Numbered from the stretch's first letter, positions 21,938 through 33,139 are shown. The stretch is DNA of 64,000 bases from Nitzschia sp. DOCU1 (GCA_951394045.1 OX595994.1:558001-622000); one strand, 5' to 3'. A program made the numbers and translations. Notes: generated by a model not told the origin, from the sequence alone.

Positions 21938-22902
21938 TGTTTCAACGCTATCACTGAATGTCGATTTTAACTCCTCTCTTTATGGCACCTTCATGGCAGT
22001 AACATCCAAGTCGGTTTCCGCGACTCTCCAAGATGAACCAACGACAACGACTGCGTCAGCGCCGAGGTGTTTTGGGGGGAGAAAGAAAATGCATGAAGAG
22101 CGCACTGGCGTTGCATTTCATTCCCACGCAACTTTTGGCCGAGTCGTGCCTTCTTCCGTTAGTCGTAGTGATCAATCTTGGGTCGGCTACTAGTAGAGAC
22201 AGAAGCAGTAGAGCGTAGATCGTAGTAGTACCTGTATTCTACTACTCGTTAACAAATTTCTGATCAAGAATATGAGAGTAGCTATCAATGTCATTGCATT
22301 TCTTGAATGGATGTCGGCCTTCTTTGTTATTAACTATCTTTCGATACTCCATTTAAAACCAAAAACAACATGGGCCCATACGAGTCGAAGTACGAGGAGG
22401 CCACTTGGTGTATGGCGGCCTTCATCTTGGAATCACGAATCCGACGAGGCCTGAAGCTCTAGGACGTTTCCGATTGTCGTTCGAGAGGTTGAAACTCTCT
22501 AGAGGTTCCAATCTCGTCATCTTAGAGATCTGTCGGATAAGCAAAATGAGCTAATGATTCTTATTGGGACGGATTCTTGCTAGACGGTACCACTGTAGGA
22601 GGCTCACAGCGGCACGTCGAAGTCAGATTGGAGATGACATGAGTAAACAACAACGCACGACATGCGGCAAACTTGAACCTACTCAGGCTAGAATAGAATC
22701 ATGACTACTCGTCTATCGGTAAATTATACAACAAAAACGACTATCTTTATCGCCCGAGATACTTTAGTAGGACAGGCGGTCTCTGCGCCGCCGCCATCTT
22801 CCCTAGAATATTGCGGTGATTATTCTCGTTTCTAAAGTGTTCTCATAGTAGCACAGCTTCTTAGCAACATGAAATTGGCCCTCCCCAGCTCTTTGAGCTT
22901 TA
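21938..22902. other. Intergenic region rich in TAGTAG-type short repeats
   Basis: The 965-base gap lies between two minus-strand genes. Between about 22185 and 22250 it carries several ctactag/tagtag units in both orientations. The frames present look accidental. The part nearest 21937 should contain the fibrillin promoter. Confidence 0.4.
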
Positions 22903-23481
22903 TCAAACAGCGGCAACGTCAGCACAGTCGGCCTTGGTGATCCGAGGCGGCTCAAAATATGGCAGTAGATGATCGACGCGTCCATTCTCTGAATAATCTT
23001 CCGACTTCAAATCTGGGACAGCCGAGTAGTCCTCTGGGATGGGCGAGATGTCGCCGTAGTTCCCGCCCCCACCAACTAATCTCGGAGAATCAATGACCTT
23101 TCCCGTTACCAAACGAGTTCTCTTACGAGGATTTTCTTGGCTGGCATCACTATCCCGCCGAGCCATCTTCTCAGGTCGGTAGGTTTTGTGTCTCACATCG
23201 AGACCTTCTCGCAAGGCTTGAGAAGTCTTTTCAGTCGCTTTCTTGTCTGACACTTCGAGCCAAGTATCGCTGTCCGAACTTCGCTTTAGGAAACGACCGC
23301 CATCTTGTTTGATTAAGCTCACAATACGCTTCGCAATGTTTGCCTTCTCTTTCTTTCGCGCCGCCAAGTACTCGGGCATGTGGTCCGCGACGATTGCACG
23401 GAACGTTTTGTTTCCGGGGTGGTTATTCGTGGCCCCGCCGCGGCCGCTCAAGACGTCTTTGGGAGATATCGTTGCTGTCAT
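22903..23481 (-). CDS. Small DUF6824 protein
   Basis: This protein is 192 residues from the ATG at 23481. The frame stays open 35 codons further upstream, but no ATG lies in that stretch, so the ATG just before the domain (MTATISPKDVLSGRGG) is taken as the start. DUF6824 fills residues about 5-105: DVLSGRGGATN, NHPGNKTFRAIV, ARKKEKANIAKRIVSLIKQDGGRFLK and TEKTSQALREGLD. A basic NPRKRTRLV segment suggests nuclear location. The tail is acidic and ends in DCADVAAV. It lacks the long N-terminus of the DUF6824 protein at 11075. The role is unknown; these proteins are plausible but unproven nuclear regulators. Confidence 0.82.
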   Translation of the reverse strand: MTATISPKDVLSGRGGATNNHPGNKTFRAIVADHMPEYLAARKKEKANIAKRIVSLIKQDGGRFLKRSSDSDTWLEVSDKKATEKTSQALREGLDVRHKTYRPEKMARRDSDASQENPRKRTRLVTGKVIDSPRLVGGGGNYGDISPIPEDYSAVPDLKSEDYSENGRVDHLLPYFEPPRITKADCADVAAV

Positions 23482-24451
23482 GGTTATTCTGTGAGTCTTG
23501 GTTATAGAGTCCCACCCACTTCCTATCCTTTTGTTTCTTGAGTCTTGATTGTCTGCCTGGACGTTGTTGATGTTTGTGGAGGGCAAAGGTGGATCAGAAT
23601 CCTAAGGTAACACCCTTTTCGTTTGCTTCTCGATGTAGTAAATAAATTGTGACAGCCCTCGCCGCCGCGTTCTTTTTCGCATGTTGGCGGCCAGTTTTGG
23701 TTGACAGCTTCCGAAGGTTTCCACGATTGAAGGAACGCGCGTCGCGATTGAAGCGAAACCCGGCGGCCTCTCGGAGTAGCGTTCCCACTTGCAGAGAAAT
23801 CAATCGTGCCATTCTACCGCGCGACTCGGCTCGTCTGATGCGCGCCGGGTGGCGCCCGCCGTTCCGGGGGGCATCGGACCGTGTGAAACGCAAGCTAATG
23901 CATTTGTGCCAGTGTAAAACTATTATACCGGTAGCGGGAGAACTTCCTACTACTGGCTGACGCTTCTACAGTGGAATCTAATGAGAGAGCTGGGCCGAGC
24001 GAAGCCAAAGCAAGATAAGTGGCCCCGTCGCCGTGACGTGCGAAAAACAAAAGCACTAGTGTTAGTATCACGTAGGATCTTTTACAATAAAAACCAGCTA
24101 TTCAAGTATTGTGAACTCTAGATATATAGTAGTAGCATCAAAAAGTGACGTTATAGACGTTTCTCTAGCTCTAGCAAGTTGTGTCGCCCGAGAACTAATA
24201 GTACGGTAAAGGCAACAAGCTCTTGGGTCGTTGAACATTTGGCTTTATGCTATCACTGGACATGACACGGTGAGCCGACAACATTTCACACAAAAGTGCT
24301 TCGCGTCATTGTGGCTTGCGTTCCATCGTTGTTGGATGAGTTTCCAGGCATTGATTCGCCGACTCGAGTATACGTGAGACGCCCCGTACTTTTAAAAATT
24401 CCTCCATGGGCGCGAACTCGATCCACACGGCAGATTGCTCGATTGCCCTTT
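23482..24451. other. Intergenic region upstream of the small DUF6824 gene
   Basis: This 970-base region holds the promoter side of the DUF6824 gene and the 3' side of the PPR gene. A minus-strand frame at 23594-23893 is Arg-rich and shows no family features. A CRE half-site-like TGACGT is at about 24146. No gene is supported. Confidence 0.4.
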
Positions 24452-27059
24452 TCAGATGATTCGAAAGCCAGAGTCAACATCGTTCCAACCCTTGGACTGG
24501 AGAAAGCCATCACTTTGGCGTGTTCTGCGGTTGTCGAGGCGCAAGGCGGCAGCCCCCCACAGTCGGAATCCGGAGTCGACCTTGTTCCACCCATGTTTCT
24601 TGAAAAGTTCATCTTCATAGTCGTCAACATCGGTAAGCCCATAAAGACTTGATTCCTCTTTCCAGGTGCCCGCGATATATCCGGTCATTACGGTTTGGAC
24701 AGCCCGCTTTCTCCCTTCTAGTTGGCCTTCACCCCAATCGAGCTTTTCAGCATCGCGAAGTACCCCCGCCACAAATCGCACGTCCGAAGCAAGAAGGTTC
24801 CCACACTTGCCGTTTTCGATCGTTGCCTTCAATATTCTGGAGCGGAGGGAACGCAGTGACGCCACGGTTGTGAGCACACTTTTACCGCGAACGGAAAATC
24901 ATTGATTTTCTGCATGTTACTTACATGTCCACCAGCGCGTTGTCCGGCATAATCCGTCGCCGAAACTTCATCTCCTCGTAAAGCCTACGAGCTTCTCTGG
25001 ATCCTTCCTGAGAGCCCCTCTTCAATGCAGATCTAATCATGGTCGAGTATGATATTACGTCCGGCCGCAACTTTGCGCTAGCGCTGTGAAAGTATTGTTG
25101 GAAAATGACGAGTGCGGACTTGTCCATGTCATGATTGATGTACATTTCAAGCAACGCGTTAATAGAAGCGACATCGGGCTTCTTAATACCACGAAAACGG
25201 TCGACCGCAGCATCGATACTACCGGCGGCTCCCAAAACTTGAATCAACGCAGTCGAAATTCGAAGATTGTTTCTCGATATGATACCATCAGTTTCCAGCT
25301 TGTTGACGAGTGAGAGAGCTTCTGATATTCTCGGGTTGTCACATTTACCAAATGCTCCAACAAGGACGGAAACTGTCACCGTATTCGGCCTTGTACCTTC
25401 GAGCATCATCTCCTTTAGTAACATGATCGCCTGATCCACATACTTCTCGTAGCTGTGACCGTCCATTGTTTTATCACGGTGTGCAAGACCTGAAATAAAA
25501 GCATTGTAGGTGACGACCCGAACCTGAAGTCCAACCGATTTCATATATTTGAGCATCTTCGTCGCCTGATCGATTTTCTTGTTCTTCGCCAGAGCACCAA
25601 TCAAACATGTATAGGTAAATTCATTCGGTTCTACTCCCCGAGATTTCATCGTTTTTAGCAACTCAGCCGCCTTTGTCATTTCACCGCTCTTGGCAAAGCC
25701 ATCAACAATGGTGGTGTATGCTTCTGCGTTGGGATGGGAGCCATTCTGTCCCTTCTTGGTCGAAGTGTATGCTTCAAGAATTTCCTCAGCCGCCTCAAAA
25801 TTTTGCGCTTTCACCGCAGCCTGAACCAATGTATTGGTAGTTACATGATCCCAAAGGTCTTTGGCCTCCATTTCATTAGCAAGTTCCCTCGCTTGGGTAT
25901 ACAGGCCTCGATTGGCCAGTCCCTTGAGGACTATGTTGAATGTCCGCCTGTTGGGTGTCGGGCACTGATCAGGATCAAACAAGCTAGGATAGTCCTTGAA
26001 CAGGACACTTTCATGCGAAGGACTTCTCATAAATTGGAATACTTGTTTCGCCCTGTCAAAGTCCCCACAGTTGATGTACGCGTCGATCAAACTATTTAGC
26101 ATGATTGTGTCAGATCCGACTCCACTTGCTTCCGCATGTCCGAGCAACATTTCCACATTGTACAGGTCGCCTAGTTTCCCGTACCCTTTCAGGAGAATTG
26201 AAAATGCAACAGCCGAAAGAACCGGTGCATCGGGCGTGCGTTCTTGCAGCGCGACAATTCTATGAGCCATGTCCATCCGTCCCACGTTAGTGTATGCATT
26301 GAGAACAAGGTTGAAATCTTTTTCTTGAAGGCTTGTTTTGGTATCGACGTTCATATTCCGCAAGCCAACGCCGGTAACTAGGCGCTGCAATATTCGATAG
26401 GCGGCATCGGCATTGTCTAATTTTCCATTCCAGGCACTCATTGGGGTGACTTCATTCAATCCAGTCAACGCTTTGAGAGCACTCAACAGCACTGGTTTCG
26501 GGATGGTGTTGTATGGCGAAACCAGGGAAGAGGATGAAAGCTGAGCTTGTAATAGCCCCACACCTAATGATATTCTCGATTTCGTCGCACCCCCTCTATA
26601 TGGCGGTGCAAACGCCACGTTATAGAAAGTCTGCAGAGCCTCGTCAATAGACGCTGAGATTTCTGTTCTCTCGTCTTTCACAATAGAAGGTTCGTCCACT
26701 AGAAACTCCAGCATCCCCGAGACTAGATCTCTCGCCCCTTCAAAATCGCCTTTTTGCAGGAATTGAGCCACCGCTCGACGGATTTCTTGAATCTCAGTAG
26801 GGCGTGCAGCCCGACTTGTTTGCGGGTCGATCTGTACGGAAGTGGTGCCTTTGTCTAGCTTGGCCCCAAGTCTTATTGGATCACTCCTTCGCAACCGAGG
26901 CTGCAGTCCGGCTATTCTTCCATTGGGTAGATCAAAGGACGCATAGGAAAAGGCCGATGCGTGTCGAAACGAAGAAATTGATATTCCAAAGACCAGACAT
27001 AAACGAGCTCTTCTCCGAATCCTTTTCCATGTCGAGGTGGGACTTGGGTGGCTCATCAT
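24452..27059 (-). CDS. Plastid-targeted pentatricopeptide repeat (PPR) protein
   Basis: PPR proteins bind organellar RNA in a sequence-specific way and act in its processing or translation. The N-terminus has a basic start, a hydrophobic core (ARLCLVFGISISSF) and the plastid motif HASAFSYASF, so plastid import is predicted. From about residue 180 the protein is a run of about 35-residue helical repeats, with typical phrases TYTCLIGALAKN, TYNAFISGLAH, AYTTIVDGFAKSG and SYSTMIRSALKRG. The main exon is 27059-24925. A second exon, 24878-24452, is proposed: a GTAAGT donor and a TAAAAG acceptor keep the frame in phase and add about 140 residues, giving about 853. That intron would be only 46 nt. 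Without splicing the protein ends at 24921 with 712 residues. The added tail contains the repeated unit GWNxVDSGFR. Confidence 0.83.
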
Positions 27060-27814
27060 GGAGAAAAGGCCCGATCCAGATCAGGTAGAACTATCACACT
27101 AACATACAGAAATCTTGTTCTTTTCCCTTCTTGTGCAATGGATGAAGCTACGACCTTCGTCATCTTGGGCTCCACGCAACAACCCTCGGTCGTAATATCA
27201 TAGAGTCTTTGCTGCCCTTCACCAATCAAACCGATTTGTTGTGCCCGTGCATCTTGGTTCTGACGTACGTCGGCGTTCGTCGCTTTGCCACCGACGACCG
27301 AAGCACGCGCCTAAGATTGATTTACTCGATTCATCCTCACATCCGTCCCCATCCAAAAGCGGAACTATGGGGTGTATCGAATATGAGTAGGACGATAGTA
27401 CGAGTGGCTAACATTCGGGAAAGAGACACGATCCTAGTGCAATTCACACGAACACTTTATCCAACAATGGAAGACCTAGTGTTTGATACTCTTGTGTAGC
27501 AGCGCAAATCTTCCAACAACAAGAAGTAGATAGTATTACCATCGCTCACAAGGCCGACGTGCATACTTGGTATGCACGACCCAACCAACATAACTAGCGA
27601 ATCTAAATTCATTCTACCATTGTTGAATGAGTCATCGTGATACTTGAATGTGCTGCCTGCCCTCATCCATTTTGTTGACGAGGTGACCTACTAACACCAG
27701 TAAGGGCAACACGACTATCGCCTAGCTAGAACATAATGTCAGCAAAAGTTCCTAATAGCCCCTTCAAGCTACCCTGATAGTGTTCCACATGACCTATCAC
27801 TAGACTTAAGAGTA
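27060..27814. other. Intergenic region, PPR / HIBCH-like
   Basis: These 755 bases lie between two minus-strand genes. Nothing beyond short accidental frames was seen. The PPR promoter should be near 27060-27300. Confidence 0.45.
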
Positions 27815-29368
27815 TCATTGGCTGCTGATGATGGCATCGACTTCTTCTGCAGTCACTTCTTTGACATCCTTGTGCTTCCATCCACCAAAAGGCGGGGCTT
27901 TACTTTCGCCGCCATGTTTGCGTACATGTGCGGCCCACTCTTGAAAGTCACTTTGCTGGAACATGTTTAGCTGGGCGCTCATTTCAAGCTCCATACAGTG
28001 ACCTAGAGAAGCGTTGATCTTTCTACCCATGACCATCAATTGATGGATCACGCGAAGGGCCAATGGCGACTGTCGTTCCATACGAGTGAGAATTTCTTTG
28101 GCAATACGGATATTTTCTTGTTCTTTCTCGTCTCGAGATTGCTTGGAGGCTTCTTGGCGAAAGCGTTCGATGATGCCCTCTACAGTCATTTCATTTTTGA
28201 AAATATGATCAAAGTGGGCAGCCGTGTCCACCAAGTCGCTCGAGAAGAATCCAGCATCCCACGGAACATGGTCCGTATCTAGAGCAGGATCACCAGCATT
28301 TGTAACCGTAAAGTCATAGGGTAGCGAGTTTTTCGGATTGCACGAGTGCTCCGATAGCTGTTCCACGATATTTGCAATTTCTTTGTTACGAAAGCGGGCG
28401 TTTGGATCGTACCGATGGGCCTGCCCGTATTTTCTGGGAGGATTCTCCACAAGCCGTTGTTGATTCCACGGAGGGATACTAGCAAGGTTGTACTCCAAAA
28501 TGGGCAAAGCCGACGAATCACTGACGAGATGCGTTGCCAGTCCTGTCTCTACCATGTCAAAGCAATCTGCTTCGTATCCTGCCAAGGCCAACAACATTCC
28601 ACAACCAACGTACTCGGAACTTCGCTGTTTGTGATCCCATCCTAGACGGTGCAGAAGGAAGGAGAATCCTACTGGATCGAACGACAAGCCTCGAGAAGGA
28701 TTCTTGATGCTAAAACCCGTCTGACGAGTTGCCAACACGTAGCCTCCCATGCAGAGAGCGTATCCAGCATCTGTAACCATTCCATGGGGCATGGTGAGGA
28801 CAGGGACACAGGTCGCGTCATCCCCCGTTTCTTCTCCCTTGGTTGCCAGTGCAAGTCTTCGCACGCTGTCCAAAAGATATTTGGAATGATCGATGGAGCC
28901 CTCGGCCTCCTTGACAGGATCATATCCTCCCGACACATGCCACGTGGATTGAGGCGCTGGATCAAAATCTAAATTCAGACCAGCCGACCGCGGATTATCC
29001 AGATCCGTCACAAAACGCGGCAAGCAATTTGTCTCGAGATCATCATTGTCGTCTGCCGCAATGAGCACACTATTGATCGCCTCATTGTTGGCGAGCGCAT
29101 GGATACGATGGGCCAATCCCTCCATCTCCTCGGCCTCCATGTGTGGATCCAGTACAAAAACACGGCGACTGTTTCCCATGGGCCGGAGTCCGACACTGGC
29201 AGTCTTGAAATTGTCGCCTGCTCGAGTGGGGATGCGTGCGACGGACATGGGAGCATCGGCGTTGGCGGCGAGTTGCTTCATTCTCGCTGCTTCGGCCGCG
29301 GCTTCCCGCGCCATGGCTTTGGAGACGCGTTCCCGCGGAACGACTCGAGATACTACAGCGCGAACCAT
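27815..29368 (-). CDS. 3-hydroxyisobutyryl-CoA hydrolase-like enoyl-CoA hydratase family protein
   Basis: This 517-residue protein belongs to the crotonase superfamily, nearest the ECH_2/HIBCH group that hydrolyses 3-hydroxyisobutyryl-CoA in valine breakdown. Visible features are an oxyanion-type segment (MPHGMVTDAGYALCMGGYVLAT), the HIBCH-like PSRGLSFDPVGFSFLLHRLG and LALAGYEADCFDMVETGLATHLV, and a C-terminal helical part (SPLALRVIHQLM). The first 50 residues are Arg- and Ala-rich without acids at the very start (MVRAVVSRVVPRERVSKAMAR), as in a mitochondrial presequence. The family also includes a mitochondrial ribosome-associated paralogue (mS47), which is a real alternative because the N-terminal half is divergent. 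The ATG at 29368 is the first in frame. Confidence 0.82.
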   Translation of the reverse strand: MVRAVVSRVVPRERVSKAMAREAAAEAARMKQLAANADAPMSVARIPTRAGDNFKTASVGLRPMGNSRRVFVLDPHMEAEEMEGLAHRIHALANNEAINSVLIAADDNDDLETNCLPRFVTDLDNPRSAGLNLDFDPAPQSTWHVSGGYDPVKEAEGSIDHSKYLLDSVRRLALATKGEETGDDATCVPVLTMPHGMVTDAGYALCMGGYVLATRQTGFSIKNPSRGLSFDPVGFSFLLHRLGWDHKQRSSEYVGCGMLLALAGYEADCFDMVETGLATHLVSDSSALPILEYNLASIPPWNQQRLVENPPRKYGQAHRYDPNARFRNKEIANIVEQLSEHSCNPKNSLPYDFTVTNAGDPALDTDHVPWDAGFFSSDLVDTAAHFDHIFKNEMTVEGIIERFRQEASKQSRDEKEQENIRIAKEILTRMERQSPLALRVIHQLMVMGRKINASLGHCMELEMSAQLNMFQQSDFQEWAAHVRKHGGESKAPPFGGWKHKDVKEVTAEEVDAIISSQ

Positions 29369-29659
29369 CGTTCAAAGAAGACACCACCACCTGATTTGTC
29401 TTGTGGTGGAGACGGTTTGCGGGTTAGGAGGGATGTGCCGCCATCGTCAAAGCACAAAGCACAACCACCACAAAAAACGCAACGCGCTCTCTCGTCTCCA
29501 TGCATCATCTCCTGCCAAGACGACTAAGACGATTCAACGTCTGTCCAGCATCCGTCAAGAAAGACCGGGAGTTCGCATTACATACGTCGAGCTCTCGCGT
29601 TCCTTCGCCAACGCCGAGGATGCGTAGGCGAGCGGCGGCTCACCGCGAGAAACACCGCG

Positions 29660-30145
29660 ATGGAGAAAATCTTCGAACTGCCCATTTCCTTCACCATGAT
29701 GCCCCTTGTAGCTCGATCAACTCTTGTACGCTCGGCCGCAACCGTTGCGGCACGTCGACAAATGTCGACGGCGCCCAAGATGCACAAGGCTTCCGATAAG
29801 TGGTCCGCGGTGGTCAAGTCACGACCACACAAGGACCATTTGGATGAGCACGTAAGTTGGACGGACGGACGACAGTCAGACATTATCACAACTCGTTTTC
29901 TTACACCTTCTTCTATTGTGCGTTCCAGTTGGTCTTTCACCCTCCTTACAATGGCCCTGCTGTGGCTGTGGCTCTTGCGGCTGCATGGGTAAGAAAAGAA
30001 AGCGTAGCTTGAAAACGTTGACTTGCGAATTTACAGTTGGACTAACGATTACTCGTTTCTTTCTTGTTCCTTTCAGTGCATCGGATATGGAGCCATGGGG
30101 TATGGAATGGCCCACCAACAATACAAGCAAGGTTTCTGGAAATAA
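29660..30145 (+). CDS. Small mitochondrial inner-membrane protein, cytochrome c oxidase subunit-like
   Basis: This three-exon gene was found by splice reading: 29660-29851, 29929-29988 and 30077-30145, with GTAAG donors and CAG acceptors, all phase 0. The product is 106 residues, or 94 and 93 if the ATGs at 29696 or 29699 are used. From 29699 the N-terminus reads MPLVARSTLVRSAATVAARRQMSTA, a good mitochondrial presequence, so an internal ATG is preferred. The mature part is basic and soluble up to LDEH. It then has LVFHPPYNGP, one hydrophobic helix (AVAVALAAAWCIGYGAMGYG) and the short tail QYKQGFWK. Size and layout resemble small single-pass cytochrome c oxidase subunits such as VIIa/VIIc. 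That is an inference; another respiratory accessory subunit is possible. The gene is divergent from the HIBCH-like gene across 291 bases. Confidence 0.7.
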
Positions 30146-31114
30146 GCCAATTCTTCGAAAAAAGTGGCTTTCGATGAAATATACGTCGTGCGTGTCATGG
30201 CGGTAGTCTGTCGTCTCGAGGATTTGGCGTTGAAAACTGGGCATAATACTTTTTATTAGAGCACCAGACAACTTTACACAAGTTGCATTATTGTCTTGGG
30301 TATTCGGATTTACCGCAAGTGAAAACGTTTGACTAGTAGATAGGCCAAGTTAGTAGTCGTAGACTGGGAGGAAGTTGTTGCGTGGGAATCTCTGTTTGGC
30401 GCTCCTCCGTGGCATGGTCATCCTAGAGTAAGGAGCCCAAGTTTATATTAGAAAGGCAAAGACTACTTTCTTCCTCTTCCCGCCCGCTATTCAGGGCCGC
30501 CAGTTCGTTGCCTATGACTGCCATCACTTACTCGTACGTGGAGCCAGTCTACTACTACTCAAGAGTAAACTCTGTCGTCGCCGCTCGCTGCATGAATTTC
30601 AACGAGATAGTGTTTACTAATTCAAGCCTATACCGTCTACTAGTTAGACAATACTATAGTACAAGATCTCTTTTGGCTCCGCAAAGAGTCCGGGTAGCAA
30701 CGACTGCCACCATAGCAGTTAGACGGCCAAAACAACGAAGCGGCTGTTTGAACCATTCGATTGCTTTTATTCCCTGATCAGTCACTCTTCCACCGGCGCG
30801 CGCGAGAAATGCATGTGCATCCAGCGTCCGGCATGTCACCATCACGACGATGATGCGAAGCACCGACCCCGCCGCCCCGTCTTTGCTCGCTTTTTTGAGA
30901 AGCGTAATCGCATCCAACGCATTGTCACTGGATGCCACCGAGAGAGCGCACCGATGTCTCCTCTCCTTGATCGGATGCCACTTTTTTGAAAAATTGCAAC
31001 AACAGTAGTTGTCAGTACTACTATTCTCCATTGTTTGTCTGCGTTCCACCGCATTCAAAAAGCATCACCATTCCGTTCCCTAACATCCTCGGAAGTTTCA
31101 CCTCTATAATCAAG
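30146..31114. other. Intergenic region upstream of DEK-like gene
   Basis: These 969 bases hold the 3' end of the small mitochondrial gene and the promoter of the DEK-like gene. A frame at 30508-30777 has no family features. The frame of the DEK-like gene is open upstream to about 30986, but its conserved start is at 31115. Confidence 0.4.
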
Positions 31115-32161
31115 ATGCCACCGGCAAAGAAGAGCAAGAAAGACGAAGCGGCGGCAAAAGCCAAAGCCGAGGACGAGAAAAAGAAGGCGGCGGCAAAGGA
31201 AGAAAAATCCGAGGAAGAAGAATCCGAAGACGAATCCGAGGAGGAGGAGAACGAGTCTGATAATGAAGATCGTGGTCGAGGAAAGCGCAAACGAAAATCC
31301 AGTATTGAAAATGCGTTTGAACCTGTGGATTTCACCCTGCAGGCTGGCAAAACGAGCGAGGTTGTCATTCTGCAAGGTCGTGGCAAAAAGCTCAAGGAAT
31401 TTCCTACCGTCGTTGCCAGTGTGGAGAAGCATTCGACCGACGACGTTTTGTTTGCCCACAAGTTTTTGTACGGGAATCGTGGTTCGCACCTCAAGAAGAA
31501 AGATCTCATCCACAACATTCTCGAATTCAGTGGCTATCTCAAAGTCGCCCCGAAAGGCTACGACCCGAAAAAGCTGGATGCCGAAGATGAGGTGGAAGAG
31601 GTACGTAAGAAAGCCAAAACGATTATTGTTGGGTGTTAGCGTCGCCAGTGTACTCACTTGTGTGCGTGCTTGTAGACAAAATTTTCCAAAAAGGCGTTCA
31701 AGCTATTTCTACCTCAAGTGAAAATGCTTTGCAACTTTTTTGACGTCGAAGATAAGGACGAGAATAGCAAGCCACTGAACAAAGAAGATATGATTGAAAA
31801 TCTCTTGGATTTCTTGACTCAACCAAATGCCGATTTTCTCAAAGCAAAGACTGGAGAAGCGCCCAAACCCAAGAAGAAAAAGGCGACTCCTAAAAAGAAA
31901 ACGGCCAGCAAGGCAAAGTCAGGAACTACTCCCTCAAAGGCAAAGCCTGCCAAAGAACCGTTTCATCTCGTTCGATCGCACAAGAAGGGGAAGAATCCGA
32001 GCGACGATGCGCTGCGACAATGGGTGCGAGCATATGTGGTTTGCTTTGATATGGATACGGCTACGACAAAGCATGCGATCAAGACAGCCTCGGACAAGTT
32101 CGGTGTCGATTTGACGGGAACAAAGGATCGAATCAAGGAATTGTTGGCTGAAGAAATGTAA
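31115..32161 (+). CDS. DEK-like chromatin protein
   Basis: DEK proteins bind DNA and histones and shape chromatin. Exons are 31115-31600 and 31676-32161. The 75-nt intron starts GTACGT and ends TGTAG, in phase 0, giving 323 residues. Residues 1-65 are a Lys/Glu/Asp-rich tail (MPPAKKSKKDE, then EEEESEDESEEEE), and RGRGKRKRKSS is a strong nuclear signal. Residues about 70-160 match the DEK core with its SAP-like helix pair: GRGKKLKEFPTV, LHKFLYGNRG-type sequence and KKKDLIHNILEFSGYL. A Lys/Pro/Ala-rich linker (KPKKKKATPKKK) leads to the C-terminal DEK-C domain of about 55 residues, PSDDALRQWVRAYV to KDRIKELLAEEM. The domain order matches animal and plant DEK. Confidence 0.9.
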
Positions 32162-32407
32162 GGGTGATGTGGTGGGTGGGGGGGCTCCTTGTGAACAGCG
32201 ATGATGCTGTCGGGTTCTTGTACTGTGATGTGTTGGAATCAAAAAAGTGGGCCAAGGGGCGCGTCTCTAGTATTCCAGTTGCATTCACTAAGTTTTCGTC
32301 TATAGATCAAATGGGAAATTACATTATCTTGCAGTCTATTTTCTGGCCTGACGGCTTTGTCTACACTCAAAAACTTAGAGCTTCTACACACCCTGTCAAT
32401 GGAAGAA

Positions 32408-33139
32408 TCATGCCTTGGTTGTCTTTGGCCAGAAGCTGAGACCCACAGACTCATAGGATGCTTGCGCTCGGGCAACTCCTTCCGGATCCGAAACAAGCAT
32501 CTCCTTATGCACCGCTTTACTTTCTTCCAAGGCTTCTCGTACCATCTGCGCCGTTCGTTTCGAAGGCCGTACCCAAAAGCCGGAAGTCCGGTGACCCGGG
32601 TCAACCTGAAGACCCTCGTCGTTATTAGGATGAACAGTAACTTCATCGCCCACACTGATTTCGCCGCCTTCAATCACTTCACAAGAAACGCCACCCGCGT
32701 CCCAAAGCGCCTCCATGAGCCCTGGGGTCTGGTTCCTTCGTTCATTGTACATGCAAGGCACACAGTTTCGATGCACGAACACGTTAGGACCTCTATTCCC
32801 AAGCTGAATGATGGATCCAATCGTTTTTAGCAAATCTTCCGAAGAAATTCCCGCCAGCACGATATTGCGCCGAAGATCCCCAATGGGTTTGTTCCACTCA
32901 ATGCCCTTGGCCCCGAAGGCAGCTTTCACACCTTCACTGGAAATTAGAGTGAGCTGTCGTCCAGGCTCTTGATCTCCCGGTTTACAAATGGACGCTTTCA
33001 GAACCGAGTACGTGCCGATGCGTTGTGCATATCGATCTCCTTCCAAACCAACTCCTTTTACCAAGGTCGCCCGTTCCAGCGGTTCCATGGCCGACGACGC
33101 CACCGACGTGCGAAAAATTCCCTCGATGGTTATTGTCAT
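32408..33139 (-). CDS. MOSC domain protein
   Basis: MOSC proteins are related to the C-terminal domain of molybdenum cofactor sulfurase and are thought to handle sulfur or bind the molybdenum cofactor. This 243-residue single-exon protein has the MOSC beta-barrel signatures: GVGLEGDRYAQRIG near the N-terminus, RQLTLISSEGV, GDLRRNIVLAGIS, and the NCVPC motif, whose cysteine fits the proposed sulfur carrier position. ISVGDEVTVHP closes the barrel. There is no obvious targeting peptide (MTITIEGIFRTSVASSAMEPLERA). It resembles stand-alone bacterial YiiM-like proteins more than full-length sulfurases. The ATG at 33139 is the first in frame. Confidence 0.85.
   Translation of the reverse strand: MTITIEGIFRTSVASSAMEPLERATLVKGVGLEGDRYAQRIGTYSVLKASICKPGDQEPGRQLTLISSEGVKAAFGAKGIEWNKPIGDLRRNIVLAGISSEDLLKTIGSIIQLGNRGPNVFVHRNCVPCMYNERRNQTPGLMEALWDAGGVSCEVIEGGEISVGDEVTVHPNNDEGLQVDPGHRTSGFWVRPSKRTAQMVREALEESKAVHKEMLVSDPEGVARAQASYESVGLSFWPKTTKA

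Noticed and set aside
24296..24652. 118-residue plus-strand frame
   Set aside because: It mirrors the repeated GWNxVDSGFR exon on the other strand; its internal repeat is explained by that.
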